A DNA stretch of 34,953 nt. Origin: Pseudomonadota bacterium. Lineage in GTDB: Bacteria > Pseudomonadota > Gammaproteobacteria > Xanthomonadales > Xanthomonadaceae. A program made the position numbers and the translations under genes. Where the stretch lies: assembly GCA_023399815.1 (NCBI GenBank), contig JAEWOJ010000107.1:1-34953 (forward strand), in the 5' to 3' direction. Within the stretch, counting starts at the first letter, position 1. The number at the start of each line of letters is the position of its first letter. The notes beneath the pieces were generated by a model. The model saw nothing but the letters and a program-made list of their open reading frames with translations. It was not told where the DNA came from and did no database searches. This document shows, in pieces, positions 1 through 8,426 of this stretch.

Positions 1-485
1 CGGACCTGGGCATCGCCACGGTCAACCAGCTCAACTTCCCGGCCAACCGCCCGCTGGCATTCAACATCACCTCCAACTCGACGATGAATACCTTCTTCAT
101 CCCGCAGCTGGGTGGGCAGATCTACGCAATGGCCGGCATGCGCACGCAGCTGCACCTGATCGCCAACGAGCCCGGCCAGTTCCGCGGCATGTCCGGCAAC
201 TACAGCGGACATGGCTTCTCGAACATGAAGTTCATCGCCACCGCCAGCAGCAACGAGGAGTTCGAGCGCTGGGTGGCCGAGGTACGCACCGCACCACAGG
301 CGCTGGATTTCAACCAGTTCAAGGCGCTGGCCGCACCGTCGAAGAACGCACCGGTGCAGCACTTCTCCAGCGTCGAACCGCTGCTGTTCAAGAAGGTCAT
401 CGACCAGTTCATCGGCGTCGGTGAGAACACCGCTGCTGCTACCCCGGCGGGTGCTGCCGGTGGTGCCCAGGTTTCCCAGGAGTAA
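1..485 (+). CDS. cyoA: Cytochrome bo3 ubiquinol oxidase subunit II (CyoA), C-terminal part
   Basis: This is the last ~160 codons of subunit II of the proton-pumping quinol oxidase. The reading frame is open from position 3 to the TAA at 483-485, and the start lies before the window. The visible part is the periplasmic cupredoxin domain, with the family blocks VNQLNFPANRPLAFN and FFIPQLGGQIYAMAGM. In cytochrome c oxidases the CuA ligands include two cysteines and a histidine. Here the equivalent loop reads GMSGNYSGHGFSNMKF and has no cysteine, so the protein should lack CuA and take electrons from ubiquinol rather than cytochrome c. The tail is Ala/Gly-rich (GAAGGAQVSQE). Five bases separate it from cyoB, consistent with one operon. 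The assignment is secure; only the N-terminus is missing. Confidence 0.95.
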   Translation, partial: DLGIATVNQLNFPANRPLAFNITSNSTMNTFFIPQLGGQIYAMAGMRTQLHLIANEPGQFRGMSGNYSGHGFSNMKFIATASSNEEFERWVAEVRTAPQALDFNQFKALAAPSKNAPVQHFSSVEPLLFKKVIDQFIGVGENTAAATPAGAAGGAQVSQE

Positions 486-490
486 CGAAC

Positions 491-2467
491 ATGTTGGGTA
501 AATTGACGTGGGAGGCCGTGCCGCTGCACGAGCCGATCGTCGTGGTCACACTGGCGGCCATGGTGCTGGGTGGCCTCGCGCTGCTCGGCGCGGTGACGTA
601 CTTCAAGCTGTGGGGCCCGCTGTGGCGTGACTGGTTCACCACCGTGGACCACAAGAAGATCGGCATCATGTACGTGGTGGTGGCACTGGTCATGCTGGTG
701 CGTGGCTTCGCCGATGCGCTGATGATGCGCGCGCAGCTGGCCGCGGCTGGCCCGGGCAGTGACGGCTTCCTGCCGCCGGAGCACTACGACCAGATCTTCA
801 CCGCGCATGGCGTGATCATGATCTTCTTCGTGGCCACCCCGTTCGTGGTCGGCCTGATGAACATCATCGTGCCGCTGCAGATCGGCGCGCGCGACATGGC
901 GTTCCCGTTCCTCAATGCCTTCAGCTTCTGGATCTTCGTGGTCGGCGCTGCGCTGATGATGATCTCCCTGGGCGTTGGCGAGTTCGCGATGACCGGTTGG
1001 GTGGCGTACCCGCCGCTGTCAGGCATCGAGTTCAGTCCAGGGGTAGGCGTTGATTACTACATCTGGGCCCTTCAGGCCTCCGGCATCGGCACCCTGCTGA
1101 CCGGCGTCAACCTGTTCATCACCATCCTGCGCATGCGTGCGCCCGGCATGACCCTGATGAAGATGCCGGTGTTCACGTGGACCGTGCTGGTCACCAGCGT
1201 GATCATCATCGCCGCCTTCCCGATCCTGACCGTGGCGCTGGGCGCGCTCACCCTGGACCGCTACCTGGACTTCAATTTCTACACCAACACGTTGGGCGGC
1301 AACCCGATGATGTACGTGAACCTGGTGTGGGCCTGGGGCCATCCGGAGGTGTACATCCTGGTGCTGCCGGCGTTCGGCATCTTCTCCGAAGTCACCGCCA
1401 CGTTTTCGCGCAAGAAGCTGTTCGGCTACAAGTCGATGGTCGGCGCCACCCTTGCGATCGGCATCCTGTCGTTCATCGTCTGGCTGCACCACTTCTTCAC
1501 CATGGGCTCCGGCGCCAGCGTCAATGCCTTCTTCGGCATCATGACGATGATCATCGCCATTCCGACCGGCGTGAAGATCTTCACCTGGCTGTTCACCATG
1601 TATGGCGGCCGCGTCGAGTTCAGCGTGCCGATGCTGTGGACCATCGCCTTCCTGGTCACCTTCACCATCGGCGGCATGACTGGCGTGCTGCTGGCCATCC
1701 CGGGCGCCGACTTCCTGCTGCACAACAGCCTGTTCCTGGTCGCCCACTTCCACAACACCATCATCGGCGGCGCGCTGTTCGGCTATCTGGCCGGCTTCGT
1801 CTACTGGTTCCCCAAGGTGTTCGGCTTCACCCTCAACGAGCGCCTCGGAAAGTGGTCCTTCGCCTGCTGGGTGATCGGCTTCTACCTGGCCTTCATGCCG
1901 CTGTACATGCTCGGCTTCATGGGCATGACCCGGCGCATGAACCAGTACGACAACCCGGCGTGGACCCCGTACCTGGTCGCCGCCTTCGTCGGTGCGCTGT
2001 TCGTGTTCGCAGGCATCGTCCTGATGCTGGTGCAGATCTACGTCAGCGTGCGCGACCGCAAGCGCAACCTGGACCTGACCGGCGACCCCTGGAACGCGCG
2101 CACGCTGGAATGGGCCACGCCGTCGCCGCCGCCGTTCTACAACTTCGCCGTGGTGCCCAGGGCCGATGAACTGGACGCCTTCCACGAAGCGAAGAAGCGC
2201 GGCCTGCCGCCGCCGCCGAGGAGGTACGCGCCGATCCACATGCCGAAGAACACCGGCGTGCCGCTGATCCTCAACCTCTGGATACTGGTGCTGTGCTTCG
2301 CCCTGGTCTGGCACATCTGGTGGATGGCCGCGGCCAGCTTCATCGCGATGATCGTCACCCTGATCGTGCGGTCCTACGACGAGGACGTGGATTACTACGT
2401 CAGTGCCGACGAGGTGGCGCGCACCGAGGCGGCCAACCACGCCAAGCTGCAGGAGGTACGCGCATGA
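491..2467 (+). CDS. cyoB: Cytochrome bo3 ubiquinol oxidase subunit I (CyoB)
   Basis: Catalytic subunit of the heme-copper quinol oxidase: it reduces O2 to water and pumps protons across the inner membrane. It has 658 residues, close to the usual length. The metal ligands fall at the same residue numbers as I recall for the E. coli enzyme: H106 (FTAHGVIM, low-spin heme), H284 (WGHPEVY, CuB, with the crosslinking Y288), H333/H334 (LHHFF, CuB), H419 (high-spin heme) and H421 (low-spin heme) in VAHFHNT. K362 of the K channel is also present. The sequence is strongly hydrophobic, as expected for a many-helix membrane protein. An AGGAG ribosome site lies just before the ATG. The stop overlaps the cyoC start as ATGA, which points to translational coupling. 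Confidence 0.98.
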   Translation: MLGKLTWEAVPLHEPIVVVTLAAMVLGGLALLGAVTYFKLWGPLWRDWFTTVDHKKIGIMYVVVALVMLVRGFADALMMRAQLAAAGPGSDGFLPPEHYDQIFTAHGVIMIFFVATPFVVGLMNIIVPLQIGARDMAFPFLNAFSFWIFVVGAALMMISLGVGEFAMTGWVAYPPLSGIEFSPGVGVDYYIWALQASGIGTLLTGVNLFITILRMRAPGMTLMKMPVFTWTVLVTSVIIIAAFPILTVALGALTLDRYLDFNFYTNTLGGNPMMYVNLVWAWGHPEVYILVLPAFGIFSEVTATFSRKKLFGYKSMVGATLAIGILSFIVWLHHFFTMGSGASVNAFFGIMTMIIAIPTGVKIFTWLFTMYGGRVEFSVPMLWTIAFLVTFTIGGMTGVLLAIPGADFLLHNSLFLVAHFHNTIIGGALFGYLAGFVYWFPKVFGFTLNERLGKWSFACWVIGFYLAFMPLYMLGFMGMTRRMNQYDNPAWTPYLVAAFVGALFVFAGIVLMLVQIYVSVRDRKRNLDLTGDPWNARTLEWATPSPPPFYNFAVVPRADELDAFHEAKKRGLPPPPRRYAPIHMPKNTGVPLILNLWILVLCFALVWHIWWMAAASFIAMIVTLIVRSYDEDVDYYVSADEVARTEAANHAKLQEVRA

Positions 2468-3099
2468 ACCTGTTGACCCGTCCGGAGCTGGCCAGCGAAG
2501 CGCTGGCGCACGAGGACCACCACGAACATGACCATGCCCACGAACAGGGCGGCATGAAGGTGTTCGGCATGTGGGTCTACCTCATGTCCGATCTGGTGCT
2601 GTTCGGCTCGCTGTTCGCCTCGTACGCGGTGCTCAGCACCGCCTACGCCGGTGGTCCGACCGGCAGGGACCTGTTCTCGCTGCCGTTCGTGATGGCCGAG
2701 ACCTTCATCCTGCTGATGTCCAGCATCACCTATGGCCAGGCCGTGCTGGCCATGCATCGCTTGGACCGGGGCGCGGTACTGCGCTGGCTGGGCGTGACCT
2801 TCGTGCTCGGCGCCTCGTTCATCGGCATGGAGCTCTACGAGTTCTCGCACCTGCTCCATGAAGGTGCCGGCCCCAGCACGAGTGCCTACCTGTCGGCGTT
2901 CTTCGCGCTGGTCGCCACCCATGGCCTGCATGTGGCCAGCGGCCTGATCTGGATGGCCGTGGTCATGCACCAGGTCTACAGCCGCGGCCTGACCCCGACC
3001 AACATCACCCGCGTGTCGTGCCTGAGCCTGTTCTGGCACTTCCTGGACCTGGTGTGGATCTGCGTCTTCACCTTCGTCTACCTGATTGGAGCCTTCTGA
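2464..3099 (+). CDS. cyoC: Cytochrome bo3 ubiquinol oxidase subunit III (CyoC)
   Basis: Subunit III of the quinol oxidase, 211 residues, with no redox centre of its own. The chosen ATG overlaps the cyoB stop (ATGA) and is preceded by AGGAGG. The reading frame is open further upstream, but that part is shadow sequence inside cyoB. The N-terminus has a His-rich cytosolic stretch (HEDHHEHDHAHEQ) of the kind seen in other CyoC proteins. Membrane segments follow, with the family block FGMWVYLMSDLVLFGSLFA. The segment THGLHVASGLIW and the end FWHFLDLVWICVFTFVYLIG are also typical of COX3. The product belongs with CyoA, CyoB and CyoD in one complex. Confidence 0.96.
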   Translation: MNLLTRPELASEALAHEDHHEHDHAHEQGGMKVFGMWVYLMSDLVLFGSLFASYAVLSTAYAGGPTGRDLFSLPFVMAETFILLMSSITYGQAVLAMHRLDRGAVLRWLGVTFVLGASFIGMELYEFSHLLHEGAGPSTSAYLSAFFALVATHGLHVASGLIWMAVVMHQVYSRGLTPTNITRVSCLSLFWHFLDLVWICVFTFVYLIGAF

Positions 3100-3100
3100 C

Positions 3101-3433
3101 ATGGCCCACGTCGAAACCTCCCGCGCCGGCAATGCGCACGGTTCCACCAAGTCCTACCTGATCGGCTTCGTGCTGTGCGCGCTGCTGACCGTGGTGCCCT
3201 TCGCGCTGGTGATGAATCCAGTGCTGTCGCGGCCACTCACGCTGTTTCTGCTGGTCGGTTTCGCGGTGGCGCAGATCCTGGTGCAGCTGGTCTATTTCCT
3301 GCACATGGACCGCAAGTCCGAAGGCGGCTGGAACCTCGCCAGCTTCGTGTTCACCCTGGTGATCCTGTTCATCGTGGTCGCGTTGTCGATCTGGATCATC
3401 TGGAGCATGCACTACCACATGATGATCAACTGA
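3101..3433 (+). CDS. cyoD: Cytochrome bo3 ubiquinol oxidase subunit IV (CyoD)
   Basis: Small membrane subunit of the bo3 oxidase, 110 residues. It assists assembly of the CuB centre and stability of subunit I in the E. coli enzyme. The ATG is one base after the cyoC stop, with GGAG about ten bases upstream. A TTG at 3086 in the same frame would add five residues but lies inside cyoC and is less likely. Three hydrophobic segments are visible (about residues 18-38, 47-67 and 77-101), separated by the conserved loop VYFLHMDRKSEGGWN. The next gene is not cyoE (heme O synthase), unlike enteric cyoABCDE operons; a SCO1 homologue follows instead. Confidence 0.95.
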   Translation: MAHVETSRAGNAHGSTKSYLIGFVLCALLTVVPFALVMNPVLSRPLTLFLLVGFAVAQILVQLVYFLHMDRKSEGGWNLASFVFTLVILFIVVALSIWIIWSMHYHMMIN

Positions 3434-3435
3434 CC

Positions 3436-3483
3436 GTGGCCGGGGCGCTCGGCATGCACCGCATGATCGACCGTCCCCGGCAC
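3436..3483 (+). terminator. Possible stem-loop after cyoD
   Basis: GTGGCCGGGG (3436-3445) can pair with CCCCGGCAC (3475-3483) with one bulged base and a loop of about 29 bases. No T-tract follows. It may reduce read-through from cyoABCD into the SCO1 gene, or may be chance in GC-rich DNA. The rest of the 116-base gap shows nothing clear. Confidence 0.25.
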
Positions 3484-3549
3484 CTCAGCCCTCTTCCCCA
3501 CGGGCAGGCTCGACGAGACCCCGCCCGCATCCGCGTTGGTGGTACCCGT

Positions 3550-4230
3550 ATGCGCCTTGCTTCTTTCGTTCGCCGTTTCCGCCTGCCGCTGCTGGCAGGC
3601 CTGGTGGCCGGTCTGCTGGCCAGCTGCAGTGCGCAGTCGCGCATGGATTTCTACTCCAAGGACATTGCCTGCGAGGAACTGGGTCGGCGCTGGTCCATGC
3701 CCGACAGCCGGGGCGTCGCGCGCGGTCCCGCCGATCTGCAGGGGAAGGTGACCTATCTGTTCTTCGGCTTCACCAGCTGTCCGGACGTATGCCCGACCAC
3801 GATGGTCGAACTGGGCCAGGTGAAGCACCTGATGGGCAGGGACGCCGACCAGCTGCAGGTGGTGTTCGCCAGCGTCGATCCGGCACGCGACACGCCCGAG
3901 GTCGCACGCACCTACGTGGAAGCCTTCGACCCCGGTGCGATCGCCCTGGTCGGCGACGATGCGCAGCTGGCGGCCATGGCCGGCGACTTCAAGGCGTTCT
4001 ACGGGAAGGAGCCCGGCCCGGTGCCCGGCAGCTACACGATGAGCCACGTCGCTGGCGGCTATGTGTTCGACCGCAACGGCCGCCTGCGCCTGTTCGCGCC
4101 GTATGGCATGCCCGTGGACAAGTTGTTTTCCGACGTGCAGCGCCTGTTGCTGGAACCCGAAGGCGCGGGTCAGGAGGGGCTGTCGTCCTGCGCCCTCGGC
4201 GGCACTGGCCATCATGCGGCCATGAATTGA
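3550..4230 (+). CDS. SCO1/SenC family copper-binding lipoprotein
   Basis: Thioredoxin-fold copper chaperone or thiol-disulfide protein acting on the periplasmic face of the inner membrane, where SCO proteins help metallate or reduce oxidase copper sites. The 226-residue product starts with a lipoprotein signal and the lipobox LLASC (lipidated C26). The copper motif CPDVC gives C77 and C81. The conserved distal ligand is H166 in YTMSHVAGGY. The block FASVDPARDTPEV is also typical of the family. A further cysteine (C41) lies outside the motif. The ATG at 3550 is chosen because it starts the signal peptide; the same frame is open upstream without a better start. SCO proteins are best known for CuA assembly, yet the neighbouring CyoA lacks CuA, so its target here is uncertain. 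Confidence 0.9.
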   Translation: MRLASFVRRFRLPLLAGLVAGLLASCSAQSRMDFYSKDIACEELGRRWSMPDSRGVARGPADLQGKVTYLFFGFTSCPDVCPTTMVELGQVKHLMGRDADQLQVVFASVDPARDTPEVARTYVEAFDPGAIALVGDDAQLAAMAGDFKAFYGKEPGPVPGSYTMSHVAGGYVFDRNGRLRLFAPYGMPVDKLFSDVQRLLLEPEGAGQEGLSSCALGGTGHHAAMN

Positions 4231-4247
4231 ATGAGCGCGCACCACCG

Positions 4248-4278
4248 CCGGCTCCGGCAACCTGGTGGCCGGAGCCGG
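4248..4278 (+). terminator. GC-rich hairpin after the SCO1 gene
   Basis: CCGGCTCCGGC (4248-4258) is perfectly complementary to GCCGGAGCCGG (4268-4278) with a 9-base loop. It sits 18 bases after the SCO1 stop codon, so it may end the cyo-SCO transcript. There is no T-run, so intrinsic termination would be weak, and a short REP-like element is the alternative. Confidence 0.4.
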
Positions 4279-4374
4279 GCACCGCTGACAGATCCGACAT
4301 GCTCCGGCACCGATCCCCTGCGGCGGGCGGGAAATCTCTGGCCGATGATCGCATTCCGCCGGAGTCGGCATTGA

Positions 4375-5892
4375 ATGGCTAGCGACGCTGCCTGGCAGCA
4401 TGGCTTTCCGGTCCTGCTCGTGGCGTCGATGGGCTGCGCCATGACGGTGCTCGACACGAACGTGGTCGGTGTCGTGCTGCCGACCATCGCCCGTGACCTG
4501 CAGGCGTCATTCGCCGAGATCGAATGGGTCGTCAGCGCCTACGTTCTCTGTTTCGCGGCCCTGTTGCTGCCCGCCGGCGCCATCGCCGACCGCCATGGAA
4601 GGCGACGGACCCTCCTGCTCGGCATCACTGCCTTCGCGGTTGCGTCGCTTGCCTGTGGCATGGCGCCCAGCGCCGCGGCGCTGTACCTCGCCAGGGGCGC
4701 GCAGGGGATGGCAGCCGCCTTCCTGCTGGCGCCCGCGCTGGCGCTGATCGGCCATGCGTTCCACGATGGCAGCGAACGCGACCGGGCGTGGGCGCTGTGG
4801 GGAGGCGTCATGGGGTTGACGATGGTCGTCTCGCCCTTGCTCGGCGCCGCGATCGGCGGCTGGCTGGGCTGGCGCTGGGCCTTCCACATCAATCTGTTGA
4901 TCTGCCCGCTGCTCGCAACGGCGATATGGGCCTTCGTGGACGAGTCCCGCGATCCGGCTCCCCGCCGCCTGGACATCCCCGGCATAGCACTGTTCGCGTC
5001 GGCGATGCTGTGCGTGACGTGGGCGTTGATCCTGGGGCCCGGGCACGGCTGGATCAGCATCGAAGTGCTGCTGCGGATCGCCGTGGGCATCGGTCTGTTC
5101 GCCGCGTTCGCGTGGGTTGAACGCAACAGCGCCGATCCGATGCTCGACCTCCGGCTTTTTGCGGCGTGGCCCTTCGTCGCCGCGGTCCTCGCGATGTTCG
5201 TCTACGCGTCCTCCGCCCAGGTCATGGCATCACTGCTTCCGCTCTTCCTGCAGAATGGCCTGGGCAAGGATGTGCTCGCGGCCGGTATCGGCATGCTTCC
5301 CTTCGCGCTCGCCATGCTGGCATTTCCACAGCTGGGCCGGCGGCTTTCGGCGCGGCTTGGGAGTGCCGGCATCCTGCCGCTCGGCTTGATGATCATCGCG
5401 CTGGGCAATTTGCTCATGATGTTCGCCGCACGCCAGCACGGCCTGTTTGCAGTGGCGGCAGGCATGTTCGTCATGGGCGCTGGCGGCGGCCTGCTGAACG
5501 GAGAGACGCAGAAGGCGATCATGGGCACGGTGCCGCGGGATCGTGCCGGGATGGCCTCGGGCATAAGCACGACCTCGCGTTTTTCCCGCGTGCTGCTGGG
5601 CTTCGCCGGATTGGGGGCCGTCGTTGCCGATGGCACGCGTTCCTCCGTCCATGCGGACATGCTAGCCGCACATCTGCCGCTGACGCCCGGATTCGTCGAT
5701 GGAATCATCGCCGGCGACCTCGCCCGCGCAATGGACGCCCATCCGCCTGCTGTCGCGCAGACCGTTGCGGTGATTGCCCGTGAGGGCTACAGCGTCGGCT
5801 TTTCCCGCGCGTTCCTCGCCGCTGCGGTGCTGGCGTCGATTGCCGCGCTGTTCGTGCGCGCGGCCATGCAGAAAAAAAAGCGGTCCGCCTGA
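4375..5892 (+). CDS. MFS transporter, DHA2 (EmrB/QacA, 14-TMS) drug:H+ antiporter type
   Basis: Predicted inner-membrane proton-driven exporter of 505 residues. The N-terminus has the 14-helix family motif in the form LDTNVVGVVLPTIARDL in the first membrane segment. The cytosolic loop motif A is GAIADRHGRRRTLLLG. The length, the many hydrophobic stretches and a middle gap between two halves fit the DHA2 group rather than the 12-helix families. GGAG lies ten bases before the ATG; a TTG four bases upstream is not in frame. Substrate cannot be told from sequence; antibiotics, dyes or other toxic compounds are usual. No emrA-like membrane fusion gene lies next to it. It is convergent with ptsI, with only 44 bases between the stops. 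Confidence 0.9.
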   Translation: MASDAAWQHGFPVLLVASMGCAMTVLDTNVVGVVLPTIARDLQASFAEIEWVVSAYVLCFAALLLPAGAIADRHGRRRTLLLGITAFAVASLACGMAPSAAALYLARGAQGMAAAFLLAPALALIGHAFHDGSERDRAWALWGGVMGLTMVVSPLLGAAIGGWLGWRWAFHINLLICPLLATAIWAFVDESRDPAPRRLDIPGIALFASAMLCVTWALILGPGHGWISIEVLLRIAVGIGLFAAFAWVERNSADPMLDLRLFAAWPFVAAVLAMFVYASSAQVMASLLPLFLQNGLGKDVLAAGIGMLPFALAMLAFPQLGRRLSARLGSAGILPLGLMIIALGNLLMMFAARQHGLFAVAAGMFVMGAGGGLLNGETQKAIMGTVPRDRAGMASGISTTSRFSRVLLGFAGLGAVVADGTRSSVHADMLAAHLPLTPGFVDGIIAGDLARAMDAHPPAVAQTVAVIAREGYSVGFSRAFLAAAVLASIAALFVRAAMQKKKRSA

Positions 5893-5895
5893 TCC

Positions 5896-5912
5896 CGCCC
5901 TTGAGGGCGTTT
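5896..5912 (+). terminator. Short intrinsic terminator between the MFS gene and ptsI
   Basis: CGCCC-TTGA-GGGCG followed by TTT, directly after the MFS stop codon. The stem is only five base pairs and the T-run is three, so termination may be modest. It is the only such structure in the 44-base convergent gap. Confidence 0.5.
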
Positions 5913-5936
5913 CCGCGAGGGCATGCCGGGAGGCTG

Positions 5937-7667
5937 TCAGTGCTGAACTGTCGCGGCGTCCGTGATCCAGCGCTCGATGCCGCGGCGGTCGCGCGCCTGC
6001 AGCAGTTTCCCGGCCCGCGCGCGCAGGGCGCCATGGTCGCAGTCGCGGATGGCGCGGCGCACTTCCAGCAGCGTGGCCGGGTGCAGGCTGAACTCCGCCA
6101 GCCCCAGCGCCAGCAGCAGCGGGGTCAGTCGCGGGTCGCCGGCGATCTCGCCGCAGACCGCCAGCGGCGTGCCGCGCGCGCGCGCGATGTCGATCACCTG
6201 CGCCAGCAGTTGCAGCACCGCCGGGTGCAACGGCGAATACAGGTCGCCGACGGCCTCGTTGTTGCGGTCGGCCGCCAGCAGGTATTGCACCAAGTCGTTG
6301 GTGCCGACCGACAGGAAGTCCACCTGGTCGATGAAGGTCGGCAGGGCGATGGCCGCGGCCGGCACCTCGATCATCGCGCCGATGGGCACGTGCTCGGCCA
6401 GTGCGTGGCCTTCCTCGCGCAGCGCGGCCGCCAGCCGCGCTGTCCGGCGCTTGAGCGCGAGGATTTCATCGCGGGTGCTGACCATCGGCACCAGGATGCG
6501 CACCGGGCCATAGCCGGATGCGCGCAGGAGCGCGCGCAGCTGTGTGTCGGCGACCTTGGGGTGGGCCAGCAGCAGGCGGATGCCGCGCAGGCCGAGCGCG
6601 GGGTTTTCCTCGCTGCCCAGCACCAGCCCGGCCCGGTCGGCCTTGTCCGCGCCCAGGTCGAGGATGCGGATGGTGACCGGCCGGCCGCTCATGCCGAGCA
6701 CGGCATCGCGGTAGCTGTGGAACTGTTCTTCCTCGTCCGGCAGGCCGTTGCGCTGCAGGAACAGGAATTCGGTGCGGTACAGCCCGAGCCCTTGCGCCCC
6801 CAGCGCGTGGGCGTGCGCCACGTCCTCGCGCGACTCGGCGTTGGCCAGCAGGGTGATGTCCACGCCGTCCACGGTGCGGCTGGGCTTGGAGCGCAGGTGG
6901 CCGAGCTCGCGCTGTTCGCGCGCCAGCTCGCGCAGGCGCTGGCGGTACTGGCGCAGGTCGTCGGCGGACGGTTCCAGCACGATCTCGCCGCTGCTGCCGT
7001 CCAGGATCAGGACGTCGCCATCGTTGATCCGGTGCAGCACGCCGCTGGCACCGACCACCAGCGGCAGGTGCAGGCTGCGGGCGAGGATGGCGCTGTGCGA
7101 CAGCGGGCTGCCGGCGCTGGTGACGATGCCGACCACGCCCTGCGACTGCAGCTGCGCCAGTTCCGAGGGCGCCACGTTCTCGCAGACCAGGATCTCGCCG
7201 GCCAGGCCTTTCACGTTGGCCGGGCGCTTGTGCAGGAAGGCGTTGATGCGGCCGATGACGTGGTCCAGGTCGTCCAGCCGGCTGCGCAGGTAGGCGTCCT
7301 CCATGCCCTCGAACACCTGGGCCAGGGTGTCGCGCTGCAGGCGCAGGGCATAGGCCGCGCTGTAGCGGTGGCTGCGGATGCGCTCGTCCAGCGCCAGCAG
7401 CAGTTCCGGGTCGTCCAGCAGCATCGCGTGCAGGTCGAGGAATTCGCCGACTTCGGCCGGCAGGGCGCCCTGCAGGCGCTGGCGCAGCTCGCGCATTTCC
7501 GCGCGCGCCGATTCGATGGCCTGGTGCAGGCGCTGCAGTTCCGCTTCGACCGCGCCGGCGGCGATGCGCTTTTCCGTTATTTCCTGCGCATGCGGCAGGC
7601 GTACGCGGGCGCGGCCGAGCGCGCTGCCGCGCGAGGCGCCATGGCCCTGCAGGCGCAGCGTGGTCAT
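5937..7667 (-). CDS. ptsI: PTS enzyme I (phosphoenolpyruvate-protein phosphotransferase)
   Basis: Cytosolic enzyme that takes phosphate from phosphoenolpyruvate and passes it to HPr. The product has 576 residues, normal for enzyme I. The phospho-accepting histidine is H191 in SPLSHSAILARS. The catalytic acid is C505 in CGEIAGDP, and the PEP-binding block GTNDLVQYLLAADRN lies just before it. The ATG at 7667 has GGAG about ten bases upstream and begins with MTTLRLQGHGASRG, the usual enzyme I N-terminus. The frame is open further upstream only because it runs into ptsH in another frame. It lies 55 bases after ptsH. With no enzyme IIB or IIC genes nearby, it most likely feeds the regulatory PTS encoded just upstream. 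Confidence 0.97.
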   Translation of the reverse strand: MTTLRLQGHGASRGSALGRARVRLPHAQEITEKRIAAGAVEAELQRLHQAIESARAEMRELRQRLQGALPAEVGEFLDLHAMLLDDPELLLALDERIRSHRYSAAYALRLQRDTLAQVFEGMEDAYLRSRLDDLDHVIGRINAFLHKRPANVKGLAGEILVCENVAPSELAQLQSQGVVGIVTSAGSPLSHSAILARSLHLPLVVGASGVLHRINDGDVLILDGSSGEIVLEPSADDLRQYRQRLRELAREQRELGHLRSKPSRTVDGVDITLLANAESREDVAHAHALGAQGLGLYRTEFLFLQRNGLPDEEEQFHSYRDAVLGMSGRPVTIRILDLGADKADRAGLVLGSEENPALGLRGIRLLLAHPKVADTQLRALLRASGYGPVRILVPMVSTRDEILALKRRTARLAAALREEGHALAEHVPIGAMIEVPAAAIALPTFIDQVDFLSVGTNDLVQYLLAADRNNEAVGDLYSPLHPAVLQLLAQVIDIARARGTPLAVCGEIAGDPRLTPLLLALGLAEFSLHPATLLEVRRAIRDCDHGALRARAGKLLQARDRRGIERWITDAATVQH

Positions 7668-7722
7668 GCCGCCGCGCCTCCGGGCGCGGTGCTGGCAGGG
7701 CGCGACGCTGCGTCCGGCGCCA

Positions 7723-7992
7723 TCAGCTGTCCTCGTCGAAACGGCGCTCGAACAGGTCCACGACCGCCGCCAGCGCGTCGGCCTCGTCCTCGCCATCCAC
7801 CCGCACCATGACCGGTGTGCCCTGGCCGGCGGCCAGCAGCATCACCCCCATGATGCTCTTGGCGTTGACCTCGCGGCCCTTGGCCACCAGCGTGGCATTG
7901 GCGCGGAAGCCGGACAGCAGTTGCACCAGCTTGGCGGTCGCGCGGGCGTGCAGGCCCAGGCGGTTGGATACGGTGAGTTCGCGTTCAAGCAT
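7723..7992 (-). CDS. ptsH: Phosphocarrier protein HPr
   Basis: Small phosphocarrier of 89 residues that relays phosphate from enzyme I to IIA proteins. The phospho-accepting H15 is in NRLGLHARATAKL. The regulatory S46 is in VNAKSIMGVM, the site phosphorylated by HPr kinase, and an hprK gene lies in the same cluster. The ATG at 7992 is chosen because it gives the standard start MLERELTVSN; an ATG six codons upstream is less likely. It overlaps the end of the IIA-Man gene by eight bases, suggesting coupled translation. Confidence 0.97.
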   Translation of the reverse strand: MLERELTVSNRLGLHARATAKLVQLLSGFRANATLVAKGREVNAKSIMGVMLLAAGQGTPVMVRVDGEDEADALAAVVDLFERRFDEDS

Positions 7993-8377
7993 CGTCGATG
8001 ATGGCTCCATTGCGGGCGCCCGCCGCCGCGGTGGCGGGCAGTTGGTCCAGTCCCTGTTCCGGATAGTTCATTACCCGCAGCAGCATCGGCAGGCTCAGCG
8101 CCGACACCCGCCGTACCGGCGTTCCCAGGCGCGCCAGCTTCGCCGCCAGGTTGCTCGGGCTGGCGCCGTACAGGTCGGTCAGCACCAGCACGCCGTCGTC
8201 GCCTTCCACGCGCCGCATCGCCGCCGAGGCCAGCGGAAGCTGCGCGTCCAGGTCGGCATCGAACGGTACCTCGAACGCCTCCGCCTTCAGCGGCAGCTGC
8301 CGCAGCAGGCGGGTGGCCACTTCCAGCAGGGAAGAGCCGACGCCGGGATGGGTCACGAGAAGAATGCCGCAGGTCAT
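7985..8377 (-). CDS. PTS IIA component, mannose (Man) family
   Basis: A 130-residue single-domain IIA protein of the mannose family. H10 in LLVTHPGVG is the expected phosphorylation site. The blocks VLVLTDLYGASPSN and PMLLRVMNY match the family. There is no linked IIB, so it is not a full mannose enzyme like E. coli ManX; in beta- and gamma-proteobacteria such stand-alone proteins are thought to be regulatory phosphate acceptors. No clear Shine-Dalgarno sequence precedes the ATG. The 167 bases before it hold a large inverted repeat that could separate its expression from rapZ. Confidence 0.9.
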   Translation of the reverse strand: MTCGILLVTHPGVGSSLLEVATRLLRQLPLKAEAFEVPFDADLDAQLPLASAAMRRVEGDDGVLVLTDLYGASPSNLAAKLARLGTPVRRVSALSLPMLLRVMNYPEQGLDQLPATAAAGARNGAIIDDA

Positions 8378-8426
8378 TGTAGGAAGTTAACAGGTTGGGC
8401 GGCCGGGAAGCTAGGAATTGGAAGCG

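Noticed and set aside
5901..7811. Plus-strand open frame (636 codons) over ptsI
   Set aside because: Arg/Gln/Ala-rich shadow of ptsI, whose active-site motifs are intact on the minus strand.
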